Below, in pieces: positions 9,709 through 18,469 of a stretch of DNA of 64,000 nt. Positions within the stretch are counted from its first letter, which is position 1. The number at the start of each line of letters is the position of its first letter. The DNA lies in the NCBI RefSeq assembly GCF_014879975.1, contig NZ_CP062501.1:186001-250000 (forward strand), given 5' to 3'. The stretch is from Vibrio bathopelagicus. Lineage in GTDB: Bacteria > Pseudomonadota > Gammaproteobacteria > Enterobacterales > Vibrionaceae. Position numbers and translations under genes: made by a program. A model generated the notes under the pieces. That model saw only the letters and a list, made by a program, of their open reading frames with translations. It was not told where the DNA came from and did no database searches.

Positions 9709-9745
9709 CTTGAGCTTCGTTAAATTTCCCCTTGAAGAGGTTCAT

Positions 9746-10288
9746 TTGAATAATCTAATCGTATTTACTGGTGGACCGGGATCTGGCAAAACCTCAGTCA
9801 TCGACGCTTTGAAAAGTCAGGGATATCGCTGCGCACCCGAGGTTGGGCGTAAAGTGATTCAACAACAAGTCGAGCAACAAGGGAATGCTTTGCCATGGTT
9901 AGATAAAGTGGCCTTTCGTGATGAGATGGTGCGAGAAGAGTTAGCTAATTACCAAGTTTTCGAATTGAGTGAGCAGCTGGTTTTCTTTGATAGAAGTATC
10001 GTGGATTCATATGGTTACAGCTTGTTAGAAACGCTGCCTATTCCTCAATTCTTGTTGAATAGCTGTAATGAACTTGAATACAACAGTAAGGTATTTATCT
10101 TCCCGCCATGGGATTCGATTTTCATCAATGATCAAGAACGTAAACAAGATTTCGACGAAGCGATCGCCACTTATGAAAATATGGTGACAGCCTATAATCA
10201 ATTCGGCTATCAGCTGGTGGAAGTGCCCAAGTTATCTGTTGAGGAAAGAGTCGAGTTTATCTTAGCTTCAATTGACTCAGGCGAGTGA
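9746..10288 (+). CDS. Small P-loop ATPase/kinase-like protein (AAA_28 type)
   Basis: A 180-residue protein with a Walker A motif GGPGSGKT at residues 9-16, a Walker-B-like FFDRSIVD near 92-99, and an arginine-bearing NDQERKQDF block like the lid of small nucleoside-type kinases. It matches the family of predicted ATPases annotated as AAA_28. No ATG begins this frame. The TTG at 9746 has GAAGAGG five bases upstream and puts the P-loop at the usual distance from the N-terminus, so I prefer it to the TTG at 9710. It probably forms an operon with the hydrolase before it. Substrate unknown. Confidence 0.75.
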   Translation: MNNLIVFTGGPGSGKTSVIDALKSQGYRCAPEVGRKVIQQQVEQQGNALPWLDKVAFRDEMVREELANYQVFELSEQLVFFDRSIVDSYGYSLLETLPIPQFLLNSCNELEYNSKVFIFPPWDSIFINDQERKQDFDEAIATYENMVTAYNQFGYQLVEVPKLSVEERVEFILASIDSGE

Positions 10289-10310
10289 TTTCCAGAAAAA
10301 CCACAACTAA

Positions 10311-10358
10311 AAAAGCCCCACAGCATCGACTCGCTTGAGTGGTTGCTGTGGGGCTTTT
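10311..10358. terminator. Bidirectional terminator
   Basis: Fifteen-base arms AAAAGCCCCACAGCA (10311-10325) and TGCTGTGGGGCTTTT (10344-10358). T-rich flanks on both strands let it serve the rightward ATPase gene and the leftward rpiR gene. Confidence 0.85.
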
Positions 10359-10414
10359 CTATTGATACTGATTCGTTACTTTCCTAGTCGTATAACGCTT
10401 AGTCTCAGGAACGT

Positions 10415-11278
10415 TTAGTCACCAAGAGGTTGTCGGTCGCCTCCGCCTCGGTAAGAGTCTAGCGCGACCTTCAAGCGGCGCAGTTTGTCGCGCGAACGGT
10501 TCTTATGGTTGACTGCGATTCCCATAGAAAGCACATCCACCAACGCCAACATGGCGTAGCGAGACGCCGACGGCTTGTAGATGAAGTCAGTTTCCATATG
10601 CTTGATGGGTAACAAGATATCGGCAATCTTTGCCAGCGGTGTGTCTTGTGGGGTAATTGCGATGATCTTAAGTCCGTACTGCTTGGCTAATTCGGCAGTT
10701 TCAGTGATTACTGGCGTAAAACCGGTTGCTGAGATCATCACCATCACATCATTGGCATCTGCTGTAGCGGCAACCATGCGTGACATTAAGCCATCGTTAT
10801 AAGAGACCACCGGGTAGCCCAGTCGGAACAGTCGATGTTGCAGCTCTTGAGAAGCGATAGTCGAACCACCACCCATACCGATAGCAATGATCTGTCTGGC
10901 GTTATGCAGCCAGCTCACCGCAGTTTCAACGTCTTGTTCTTTGAATAGAGTGCGGTTGATGTCTAGGCTCTGCTTGATCGATTCGTAGATACCTTGATAG
11001 CCAGTTTGGTCAACAGGTTCGAGAATAAAACGCTGGCCGACTGTCAGTGTCTGAGCCAACTTAATCTTCATATCACGTACGTTGCTGCAGCCGATAGCCT
11101 TAGCAAAACGCGTAATGGTGGCTTCACTCACTTGAGCACTTTCAGCAAGCTCTGTGATGCTGGCATTGGCAGCAAAATCAATGTCGTCCATGATTAGCTT
11201 AGCAACTTTCTTCTCTGCATCACGAAGAGCGGGAAAACGCTCTGTTATCTGTGAAATGATATCTACTTCTAAACTCAA
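10415..11278 (-). CDS. RpiR/MurR-family transcriptional regulator
   Basis: A 287-residue regulator. Residues 1-77 are the RpiR helix-turn-helix (SITELAESAQVSEATITRFAKAIGC). Residues about 120-250 form a SIS sugar-phosphate-binding domain with GMGGGSTIASQELQHRL and MISATGFTPVITETAELAKQYG. It lies downstream of and in the same direction as the D-serine-dehydratase-like gene, and next to genes for KDG kinase and KDPG aldolase. A phosphorylated acid sugar such as KDPG is therefore a plausible effector, and the flanking divergent operon the plausible target. Both are inference from context. Confidence 0.9.
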   Translation of the reverse strand: MSLEVDIISQITERFPALRDAEKKVAKLIMDDIDFAANASITELAESAQVSEATITRFAKAIGCSNVRDMKIKLAQTLTVGQRFILEPVDQTGYQGIYESIKQSLDINRTLFKEQDVETAVSWLHNARQIIAIGMGGGSTIASQELQHRLFRLGYPVVSYNDGLMSRMVAATADANDVMVMISATGFTPVITETAELAKQYGLKIIAITPQDTPLAKIADILLPIKHMETDFIYKPSASRYAMLALVDVLSMGIAVNHKNRSRDKLRRLKVALDSYRGGGDRQPLGD

Positions 11279-11299
11279 GAATCCTGATCCTTTGTTGAT

Positions 11300-11406
11300 G
11301 GGGCTAACCGTTATGGCTTAGTTTTTAATAGCTTAGCTCGTAAGAACAAAGCTATTTAGAACTAGGCTATTTGGCATTAAGCCATTTAAAACTAAGCCTT
11401 AGCCCC
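11300..11406. repeat. Structured repeat: three 15-bp units inside a long inverted repeat
   Basis: Outer arms GGGGCTAA (11300-11307) and TTAGCCCC (11399-11406), then GGCTTAGTTTT (11315-11325) and AAAACTAAGCC (11388-11398), form a long imperfect stem. Between them are three near-identical 15-base units: GCTATTTAGAACTAG (11351), GCTATTTGGCATTAA (11366) and GCCATTTAAAACTAA (11381). It lies in the gap between the PLP-enzyme gene and rpiR. Confidence 0.7.
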
Positions 11407-11455
11407 GTTAGTATATCTTATTGTTTCGTTGATTCTAGCTTATCGAAAAATTGAA

Positions 11456-12730
11456 CTAGAAGCAGGTTTCTACCCAGTGGGTAACCTGATGTTCGTCATC
11501 GCTGATGGCAATGTAGCGCCATTTGTCGAAGGTTAAACACGGGTGTGAGGTCGAGAACGCAATCATGTCGCCCACTTCAATTTCAGAAGAACCGTCGGTT
11601 TCAACAAAGGTATGTTGATCCATCACGGCAGTAGAGGTTAAGCCTTTCACTGATATAGCTTCGCCGTTGCGATAGCCGCGCTCTGCAATCGGTAAACCCG
11701 CATCAAAGGCCACATCACGCTTGCCTAGCCCAACCACTAGCTTGGTAGGCTCTGGGCGAGAGATTACATACGCCCACACCTCAAGCGCCGATTCTAAATC
11801 ACCACCCAATTCACACGCATAGCCTTGATTAACTTGGGCGCGTTGCAACACCTTGCTTTGGGCATCTAGGTAGATCCCAGTATCGTGAATGGCGTAACAA
11901 CCTGGACGAATGATCGCCAAATAATCGGTTAAATTCGCCAAACATTCCGCAACTACGTCATACCAAGCGGAACCTGCACCCGTGATAATCGGTTGCCCTG
12001 CAATCAGTCCATCTGATGTGAGGCTTTCGACAGATGCTAGTGCCTGATTTAAGAAGGTACGAATATCTTGCTCTGCGTTATCACCGTGAATTACCCCCTC
12101 ATACACCTCAATTCCTGCTAGCGAAAGAGATGGTGAGTTCTGGATGGTTTGAGCCAGTTCTAGAACCTCTTGCGGTGAACGACAACCACAGCGACCACCC
12201 GGTACGCCAAACTCGATCAGTACCTTTAGCGTCTGTTTTTTGTTGGCGAAATATTGGTTAAGTTGCTGCACGTTGACTGATGAATCCACGCAACAATAGA
12301 AATCGATATCGAACTCGCGAATAAGTTGTTCAACGATTGCCATGTTGGTTTTACCTACCAATTGGTTGGCCATAATGATTCTTTTCGCACCAGCCATGGC
12401 TGCAATTTCAGCCTGTGCAGGGGTTGCTACCGTGATACCCCAAGCGCCATTTTCGAGTTGTTGGCGGAAAAAAGCAGGTGTCATGGATGTTTTGCCGTGT
12501 GGCGACAATTTAACTTGATGGTGATCGGCGAATGACTGCATCCAATTCAAGTTATTGGTCAAGGCCGATTGCTTAATAGCTGCAACAGGAAGCGAGATAT
12601 CTTCGTTAATCAATCGATAAACACCGTTCTCAGGTTGTGATATCGCTCTCCCTTTTTGGCCTCTTTCAGTTAAGACAAAACCTTCTTTTTGATACTTTCT
12701 AACATTTTCTTGTGCTGGGCTATGTTTCAT
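11456..12730 (-). CDS. D-serine dehydratase-like PLP enzyme, probable glucosaminate deaminase
   Basis: A 424-residue fold-type III PLP enzyme of the alanine racemase-N / D-threonine aldolase / DSD1 group. The PLP lysine is Lys80 in KLSPHGKTSM. The phosphate-binding glycine stretch is near ITGAGSAWYD. The C-terminal domain ends SHPCLTFDKWR, the histidine-cysteine zinc site of DSD1-type dehydratases. Often annotated simply as amino acid deaminase. Divergent from the deacetylase gene and beside RidA, KDG kinase and KDPG aldolase, it is best explained as removing ammonia from D-glucosaminate to give 2-keto-3-deoxygluconate. That role is inferred; D-serine or D-threonine remain alternatives. Confidence 0.85.
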   Translation of the reverse strand: MKHSPAQENVRKYQKEGFVLTERGQKGRAISQPENGVYRLINEDISLPVAAIKQSALTNNLNWMQSFADHHQVKLSPHGKTSMTPAFFRQQLENGAWGITVATPAQAEIAAMAGAKRIIMANQLVGKTNMAIVEQLIREFDIDFYCCVDSSVNVQQLNQYFANKKQTLKVLIEFGVPGGRCGCRSPQEVLELAQTIQNSPSLSLAGIEVYEGVIHGDNAEQDIRTFLNQALASVESLTSDGLIAGQPIITGAGSAWYDVVAECLANLTDYLAIIRPGCYAIHDTGIYLDAQSKVLQRAQVNQGYACELGGDLESALEVWAYVISRPEPTKLVVGLGKRDVAFDAGLPIAERGYRNGEAISVKGLTSTAVMDQHTFVETDGSSEIEVGDMIAFSTSHPCLTFDKWRYIAISDDEHQVTHWVETCF

Positions 12731-12809
12731 TACTGATTCCTAACATGATTTAAGTTGTTGTTATGTAATGTATTAATATATCTACAATCTGATTTTTGGT
12801 AGAAACTAT

Positions 12810-12834
12810 CACACAAATTAAAATATTATGTGTG
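12810..12834. promoter_or_regulatory. Inverted repeat in divergent promoter, candidate RpiR operator
   Basis: CACACA (12810-12815) and TGTGTG (12829-12834) with a 13-base AT-only centre. It is the clearest palindrome in the 176-base gap between the two divergent catabolic genes. Binding by the neighbouring RpiR protein is a guess. Confidence 0.35.
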
Positions 12835-12906
12835 TTTTGTCACTGAAAATAATCGGCTGGATTCTTAATATAGCTCCATCAACACAGTGGATTGAGAGAG
12901 TGAAAA

Positions 12907-14340
12907 ATGTTGTTCGATACGATAATCAAAAATGTAGAGGTGTTTGACGGCACCGGCGAACAATCGTTTTGTGCCGATGTAGCAATCCGTGATGGAAAAA
13001 TCGCCGAAATTGGTCAAATCGATCATGAAGATTGTGGCCAACTAGTAGAGGGAGCAGGCTTAGCATTGGCTCCTGGTTTTATTGATGTACACACACATGA
13101 CGATACCAATGTAATTCGTTACCCAGATTGCCTGCCTAAGATCAGCCAAGGTGTCACAACCGTGATTGTTGGTAACTGTGGTATCAGTGCATCACCAACC
13201 GTTTTGGCTGGTGATCCACCTGACCCAATGAATCTTTTAGGCGCACAAGCTGACTTTAAATACCCAACCTTTGCGGCGTACGCACAAGCGGTAGAGCAAG
13301 CTCAACCGGCTGTAAACGTAGCAGCATTAGTCGGTCATACGACATTACGTAACCAAGTGATGGACGACCTGCAACGCACTGCAAGCGAAGACGACATCGC
13401 AGCGATGCAAACCAACCTTGATTTAGCGATGGAGCAAGGCGCATTAGGTTTGAGCTCTGGCCTGGCTTACGCAAGTGCTAAACAAGCGAACGCTAACGAA
13501 GTGATGCAGTTAGCGAAAGTGCTGTCTAGCCATGGCGGCATCTATACCACGCATATGCGTACCGAATTTGAAGAGATCTTAAGCGCGATGGAAGAAGCGT
13601 TTGAGACAGGACAATACGCGAAAGTGCCTGTTGTTATCTCCCACCTTAAATGTGCTGGTGCGGGTAACTGGGGTAGAACCGTTGAAGTACTCGACTTAAT
13701 GGACAAGGTTTCTGAGCACCAAGATGTGTCTTGCGACTGCTACCCATACTCTGCGAGCTCTTCGACATTAGATTTGAAACAAGTGACCGACGATTTCGAC
13801 ATCTTCATTACTTGGTCTGAAGCAAAACCAGAACATGCAGGCAAAACGCTGAAGCAGATTGCTGATGAAATGACCCTACCCCTGATGGACGCAGCAAAAG
13901 CGCTTCAACCTGCGGGTGCGGTTTACCACTGCATGGATGAGAACGACGTAAAGCGTGTATTGAAATATAAACTGACCATGGTCGGTTCAGACGGTTTACC
14001 TAATGACCCGCATCCACACCCAAGATTGTGGGGTACCTTCCCGAAAGTTCTAGGTCACTACTGCCGAGATGAAAAACTGTTCTCGTTGCCAGAAGCGATT
14101 CACAAGATGACTGGAATGTCGGCTCAGCGTTACAACTTAGCTGGCCGAGGCGAAGTTCGCTGTGGTGCCTGTGCTGATTTAGTTTTATTTGATCCAAAGA
14201 ATATTAAAGACACAGCAACATTTGAAAATCCTATTTCAGTTGCTGAGGGAATAGAATGCGTATTTGTAAATGGTGAGTTAACTTACCAGCAAGGAAAAGT
14301 AAAAAATAATCGTTCAGGTGTTTTTATTTACCGAAACTAG
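12907..14340 (+). CDS. N-acyl-D-amino-acid deacylase family amidohydrolase
   Basis: A 477-residue metal-dependent amidohydrolase of the D-aminoacylase family. Metal ligands are H62 and H64 in IDVHTHDD, Cys in GNCGIS, a histidine in VVISHLKCAG, and catalytic D362 in MVGSDGLPND. The C-terminal ADLVLFDP segment is the usual small beta-domain. Members remove acetyl or formyl groups from D-amino acids. Here the neighbours (deaminase, KDG kinase, KDPG aldolase, GH20) suggest N-acetyl-D-glucosaminate as substrate, which is a C2 N-acetylated 2-amino acid. No signal peptide, so it acts in the cytoplasm. First gene of the rightward operon. Confidence 0.9.
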   Translation: MLFDTIIKNVEVFDGTGEQSFCADVAIRDGKIAEIGQIDHEDCGQLVEGAGLALAPGFIDVHTHDDTNVIRYPDCLPKISQGVTTVIVGNCGISASPTVLAGDPPDPMNLLGAQADFKYPTFAAYAQAVEQAQPAVNVAALVGHTTLRNQVMDDLQRTASEDDIAAMQTNLDLAMEQGALGLSSGLAYASAKQANANEVMQLAKVLSSHGGIYTTHMRTEFEEILSAMEEAFETGQYAKVPVVISHLKCAGAGNWGRTVEVLDLMDKVSEHQDVSCDCYPYSASSSTLDLKQVTDDFDIFITWSEAKPEHAGKTLKQIADEMTLPLMDAAKALQPAGAVYHCMDENDVKRVLKYKLTMVGSDGLPNDPHPHPRLWGTFPKVLGHYCRDEKLFSLPEAIHKMTGMSAQRYNLAGRGEVRCGACADLVLFDPKNIKDTATFENPISVAEGIECVFVNGELTYQQGKVKNNRSGVFIYRN

Positions 14341-14461
14341 AATTTGAATTATTTATTAAATTCAGGTGATTATAAAAACGGCGAATTAAATTAAATATAT
14401 TGGAATAGAATTTGTTTTATCTATAAATCCAATGTTATCTATAAATAAGTGGAGTTAAAAA

Positions 14462-14854
14462 ATGACTATTAAACGTTACGGTGTTGAAGGCGGTACAGGT
14501 ACAGGCGGACAACATTTACCATTTGCACGTGCAACTGAAGCAGGTGGTTTCCTATACGTTTCTGGCCAGACACCGATGACAGATGGTGAAGTGGTTGAGG
14601 GTGGCATTGTTGACCAGTCTCGCCTAGCGATCCAAAACTGTGTCGATATCATGACTGAAGCGGGCTACGGCCTAGAAGACGTAATGCACGTAAAGGTTGT
14701 GCTAACGGATTCTCGTTACTTCCAATCTTTTAATAAGGTATTCAAAGAGTTCTTCGGTGCTAACCCACCGGCTCGTATCTGCATGGTCTGTGATCTAGTC
14801 GTAGACGTGAAAGTTGAAGTAGATGTGACTTGCTACCGCGCAGATCGCGTTTAA
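14462..14854 (+). CDS. RidA-family enamine/imine deaminase
   Basis: A 130-residue RidA (YjgF/YER057c/UK114) protein. The conserved arginine is R105 in NPPARICM, and the C-terminal VEVDVTCYR matches the family signature. RidA trimers hydrolyse the unstable enamine/imine released by PLP dehydratases, giving ketoacid and ammonia. Its place between the deacetylase and the transporter, opposite the PLP deaminase, suggests it clears the intermediate made by that enzyme. GGAG precedes the ATG by nine bases. Confidence 0.9.
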   Translation: MTIKRYGVEGGTGTGGQHLPFARATEAGGFLYVSGQTPMTDGEVVEGGIVDQSRLAIQNCVDIMTEAGYGLEDVMHVKVVLTDSRYFQSFNKVFKEFFGANPPARICMVCDLVVDVKVEVDVTCYRADRV

Positions 14855-14882
14855 TTATAACCTAATCACAATAACCTAATTA

Positions 14883-14930
14883 GAGAGTATTAGAGGGTAG
14901 TCATCCCTGTTATTATCTTTTAATACTCTC
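14883..14930. other. Hairpin between ridA and the symporter gene
   Basis: Perfect 10-base arms GAGAGTATTA (14883-14892) and TAATACTCTC (14921-14930), with an inner AGGG/CCCT pairing. No T-run follows, so it is more likely an RNA-processing or stability element within the operon than a terminator. Confidence 0.45.
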
Positions 14931-15059
14931 ACCCTACATTTATAAAAATTACTTTAATTAGAATATACAAAACAAATAAAGTAATTATATGAAATATAAA
15001 ATGAATGAATCATAAATAAAGTTCAGGAATGAGCTTAATATTTCACTGAGAGGTGTCAA

Positions 15060-16574
15060 ATGAACAGCACACTTTTTCTTACAGGCTTCGGCGTGTACGT
15101 ATTATTTTTAATTTGGTTAGGCTGGTTTGTCTCGCGTAATCAAAAATCTGGCGAAGATTTCTTATTAGGTGGCCGTGGCCTACCTATGTTCTTAGTACTT
15201 GGTACAACAGTAGCGACGATGGTTGGTACGGGTTCAAGTATGGGTGCGGTTGGCTTCGGCTACGCAAATGGCTGGGCAGGTGCTCTGTACGGCATTGGTG
15301 GTGCGATAGGCATCCTATTACTTGCACTTTGGTTTGCTCCGGTTCGTAAACTGAACTTCATGACCATGAGTGAAGAACTGGCTTACTATGTTGGCGCTAA
15401 CCGCATCGTGAAAAACGTTGTAGGTGTACTGATCTTTGTTGCTTCAATTGGTTGGTTAGGCGCACACATTCTAGGTGGCGGCATGTATTTAGCGTGGATT
15501 GCAGACATCGATCTCAACCTAGCGAAAATCATTATTGCAGCGGCATTCACTATTTACGTGGTGATCGGTGGTTACACAGCGGTTGTATGGACCGATACCA
15601 TTCAAGCTATTATTCTTTTTGCTGGCTTCATCTTGATGGCGGTAATGTCAGTTGATTACATCGGCGGCATGGATAACCTTTACGCTGCGATGGACCCTGC
15701 TGCTACGAGCTTTTTAGCAATCGATAAACTGGGTCTTCTGCCTGCTGTGTCTCTGGCTGTGGTTATTGGTGTGGGTGTACTGGCGACGCCTTCATTCCGT
15801 CAGCGTATCTACTCGGGTAAAGATGTATCAACCGTTCGTCGCTCATTTGTTGCATCGGGTGTGTTGTATCTTTTCTTCTCTATCATCCCTGCAATCATTG
15901 GTATGGCTGCGCATGCCATTGACCCATCATTGGATAACGCGAACTACTCGTTCCCTTATGTTGCTGCAACGGTGCTCCCGGTTGGCGTTGGCATGATTGT
16001 TCTTATCGCGGGTCTTTCCGCAACTATGTCGAGCGCAAGTTCAGATGCGATAGCAGGTGTTTCTATCCTACTTCGTGATGTTTACGTGATGTTCACTGGC
16101 CGCGTACCAAACAAAGAGTCAATGGTGAACTATTCTCGCTTGGCATTGATTGTGGTGATTGGTTTTGCACTGTTGTTCGCACTAACGTCAAACGACATCA
16201 TTGGCTACATCACGAAAATGATTTCAACCGTAATGTCGGGCATGTTTGTGTGCGGTATGTTGGGTCGATTCTGGAAACGTTACAACTGGCAGGGTGCTCT
16301 TGCTACGCTAGCGGGTGCATCTGTGGCTTCATTTGTCGTAATGCTAAACGCAGACTACACGGCTTTCTGGGGTAACCCTGTGATTCCTTCTTGTCTAGTG
16401 GCTCTAACGGCTGGTGTGGTTGTAAGCTTATGTACTCCGGCTAACCAAGTGACACCAGAAATGGCAAAAGCAATTCTTGATGACGAGCGTGCTCTGATGG
16501 AAATGGAATTGTCAGACTCAGGTGTGCTTGAAGAAGAAGCGTCTTCTCAACGTCCTGCTAATCAAACAAGCTAA
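15060..16574 (+). CDS. Sodium:solute symporter (SSS family)
   Basis: A 504-residue inner-membrane protein with about 13 hydrophobic helices. The SSS features are the N-terminal SGEDFLLGGRGLPMF, then TVATMVGTGSSMGAVGFGYANGW, and the later ATPSFRQRIYSGKD and AGLSATMSSASSDAIAG blocks. It couples sodium entry to substrate uptake. In this operon it is the only inner-membrane transporter, so it probably imports the acid sugar that the operon degrades. The ribosome site GAGAGGTG precedes the ATG. The hydrophilic C-terminal tail (about 470-504) is ordinary for the family. Confidence 0.88.
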   Translation: MNSTLFLTGFGVYVLFLIWLGWFVSRNQKSGEDFLLGGRGLPMFLVLGTTVATMVGTGSSMGAVGFGYANGWAGALYGIGGAIGILLLALWFAPVRKLNFMTMSEELAYYVGANRIVKNVVGVLIFVASIGWLGAHILGGGMYLAWIADIDLNLAKIIIAAAFTIYVVIGGYTAVVWTDTIQAIILFAGFILMAVMSVDYIGGMDNLYAAMDPAATSFLAIDKLGLLPAVSLAVVIGVGVLATPSFRQRIYSGKDVSTVRRSFVASGVLYLFFSIIPAIIGMAAHAIDPSLDNANYSFPYVAATVLPVGVGMIVLIAGLSATMSSASSDAIAGVSILLRDVYVMFTGRVPNKESMVNYSRLALIVVIGFALLFALTSNDIIGYITKMISTVMSGMFVCGMLGRFWKRYNWQGALATLAGASVASFVVMLNADYTAFWGNPVIPSCLVALTAGVVVSLCTPANQVTPEMAKAILDDERALMEMELSDSGVLEEEASSQRPANQTS

Positions 16575-16699
16575 TCTCAAACGCTCCGCAGCTAGTTAGT
16601 ACAACAAACTCAGTACAACAAGTTGTGGAGTGGTTAGCTCAGGCTCTGCTTTTTGGTAGGGCCTTCTTCCCCATTTATCTCTCTATTTTAGGATCTGCT

Positions 16700-17647
16700 A
16701 TGCCTGCATCTTCTAACTTCAATATTGCTTTCTTTGGCGAGTGCATGGTCGAAATCAGCGGCTCTCCATTAACCAAAAAATTCGGCGGTGACACGCTCAA
16801 TACCGCACTTTACCTTTCTCGCTTAACCCAACATCAAAAGCTCTCTGTTCATTACGCGACGGGTCTGGGTAGCGATGAACTGTCTCAGAACATGGTTGAT
16901 AACTGGCAGTTAGAGGGTATTCAAACCAATTTCGTTGAACGCATCCCAAGCAAGCTGCCCGGCTTGTACATGGTCGAAACCGACGAGACAGGCGAGCGAC
17001 ATTTTCACTACTGGCGCAACGATGCGGCGGTAAAGTTCTATTTTCAAATCGATAACTTAAACAAGCTTGAAATTGCCCTGACAGAGAAACAAGTCGACGC
17101 AGTTTATATCAGCGGTATCAGTATCGCGATTTTGGATGACACCTCTCGTGAGCGTTTATTCAAAGCTATTAGCGTGTTCTCAAACCAAGGCGGCAAGGTG
17201 ATTTTTGATAACAACTATCGCCCGCAGCTTTGGAGCACTGAGCAAGCTCAACATTGGTACGCCAAGTTACTGCCGCTGGTGGACATCGCCTTGATTACCG
17301 AAGATGACGACCTGCTTGTATGGGGGAACTCAGAGAGCGTTCAACAACGCTGCCTCCGTTTGGGTTGCCAAGAGATCGTTATCAAGCGAGGCTGCGAGCC
17401 ATGCAAGATTGTTCAAGTTGAACAGGGCAACATTGTTGAGAATTATGTCTCAGCGACTCGTGTTTCTAACGTGGTCGACACCTGCGCGGCGGGCGATTCA
17501 TTCGCCGCGGGTTATTTAGCTGCGCGCCTTACTGGCGAGAGCGCTACCGACGCAGCCGAACTTGGCCACCAACTGGCTTCCATCGTTATTCAATACTCTG
17601 GCGCAATCATCCCCGTGAGCGCTATGAGCCAACTGATTAAAAAATAA
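16700..17647 (+). CDS. kdgK: 2-keto-3-deoxygluconate kinase (PfkB family)
   Basis: A 315-residue PfkB/ribokinase-family sugar kinase. It begins NIAFFGECMVEISG, has the substrate loop KKFGGDTLNTALYLSRL, and ends with the ATP/anion-hole motif DTCAAGDSFAAGYLAA holding the catalytic aspartate. The next gene is KDPG aldolase, which fixes the likely product as 2-keto-3-deoxy-6-phosphogluconate. An in-frame ATG exists at 16625, but AGGA at 16690-16693 supports the ATG at 16700. Third cytoplasmic step of the proposed pathway. Confidence 0.9.
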   Translation: MPASSNFNIAFFGECMVEISGSPLTKKFGGDTLNTALYLSRLTQHQKLSVHYATGLGSDELSQNMVDNWQLEGIQTNFVERIPSKLPGLYMVETDETGERHFHYWRNDAAVKFYFQIDNLNKLEIALTEKQVDAVYISGISIAILDDTSRERLFKAISVFSNQGGKVIFDNNYRPQLWSTEQAQHWYAKLLPLVDIALITEDDDLLVWGNSESVQQRCLRLGCQEIVIKRGCEPCKIVQVEQGNIVENYVSATRVSNVVDTCAAGDSFAAGYLAARLTGESATDAAELGHQLASIVIQYSGAIIPVSAMSQLIKK

Positions 17648-17665
17648 AATAAAAGCGGAATTATT

Positions 17666-18295
17666 ATGTCTCAAGAAATGATCAACAAACTTAAGCAATT
17701 CAAAGTTATCCCTGTTATCCAAATCAACAAGGTTGAACACGCGATTCCACTGGCAAAAGTGTTGGTAGAAAACGGCCTACCAGTTGCTGAAGTGACATTT
17801 CGCACTGAAGCGGCAGCAGACGCGATTCGTGCGATGCGTGACGCCTACCCAGAGATGTGTATCGGTGCTGGCACAGTATTAACGCCAGCGCAAATTGACC
17901 TTGCGAAAGAGTCGGGCAGCGAATTCATCGTAGCTCCGGGCCTGAATCCAAACACCGTAAAACGTTGCCAAGAAATCGGCATGCCAATCGTTCCGGGCGT
18001 AAACAACCCAAGCCAAGTTGAGCAAGCGCTGGAACTGGGCCTTAACTTCTTGAAGTTCTTCCCTGCAGAAGCGTCTGGTGGCATCAACATGGTGAAGTCT
18101 CTGCTAGCGCCATACGTTGATGTGTCTTTGATGCCAACGGGCGGTATCGGTAAACACAACGTCAATGACTACCTAGCAGTCGATCGCGTGGTGTGCTGTG
18201 GTGGTACTTGGATGGTCTCTCCAAAGATGATTGAGAACGAGCAGTGGGATGAGATTGCAGTGTTGGTTCGTGAAGCCGTTGAGTTGGTGAAATAG
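17666..18295 (+). CDS. eda: KDPG / 4-hydroxy-2-oxoglutarate aldolase
   Basis: A 209-residue class I aldolase that splits 2-keto-3-deoxy-6-phosphogluconate to pyruvate and glyceraldehyde-3-phosphate. Glu42 and Arg46 lie in AEVTFRTEAA, and the Schiff-base lysine is K130 in NFLKFFPAEASGG. PTGGI near 160 forms the phosphate site. It follows the kinase by 18 bases and is clearly co-transcribed. The genome probably has another eda in an Entner-Doudoroff locus, so this copy would be pathway-specific. Confidence 0.93.
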   Translation: MSQEMINKLKQFKVIPVIQINKVEHAIPLAKVLVENGLPVAEVTFRTEAAADAIRAMRDAYPEMCIGAGTVLTPAQIDLAKESGSEFIVAPGLNPNTVKRCQEIGMPIVPGVNNPSQVEQALELGLNFLKFFPAEASGGINMVKSLLAPYVDVSLMPTGGIGKHNVNDYLAVDRVVCCGGTWMVSPKMIENEQWDEIAVLVREAVELVK

Positions 18296-18323
18296 TTAAA
18301 TTTAGATTTTATTAAAATAAATA

Positions 18324-18351
18324 ATAGCTACTGAATATGAGCAGTAGCTAT
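18324..18351 (+). other. Hairpin after eda
   Basis: Arms ATAGCTACTG (18324-18333) and CAGTAGCTAT (18342-18351) form a perfect 10-bp stem 28 bases past the eda stop. The downstream bases are AT-rich but lack a T-run. It may end or protect the 3' end of the catabolic mRNA. Confidence 0.45.
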
Positions 18352-18469
18352 AAATACATTTCATACAATCAAAATAATTAATAAGAAATAAAAAGGTAGT
18401 CTCCGAATTTACACTTTTCTGCATATATCAATGTGCGGTGGGTTTTTATAATCATAATATCGGTGAACT

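Noticed and set aside
17666..18295. Reading kdgK-eda-kdgM as a pectin or alginate pathway
   Set aside because: No polysaccharide lyase, uronate isomerase, or DEH/KDG-forming reductase is nearby, while deacetylase, PLP deaminase, RidA and GH20 point to an amino-sugar acid.
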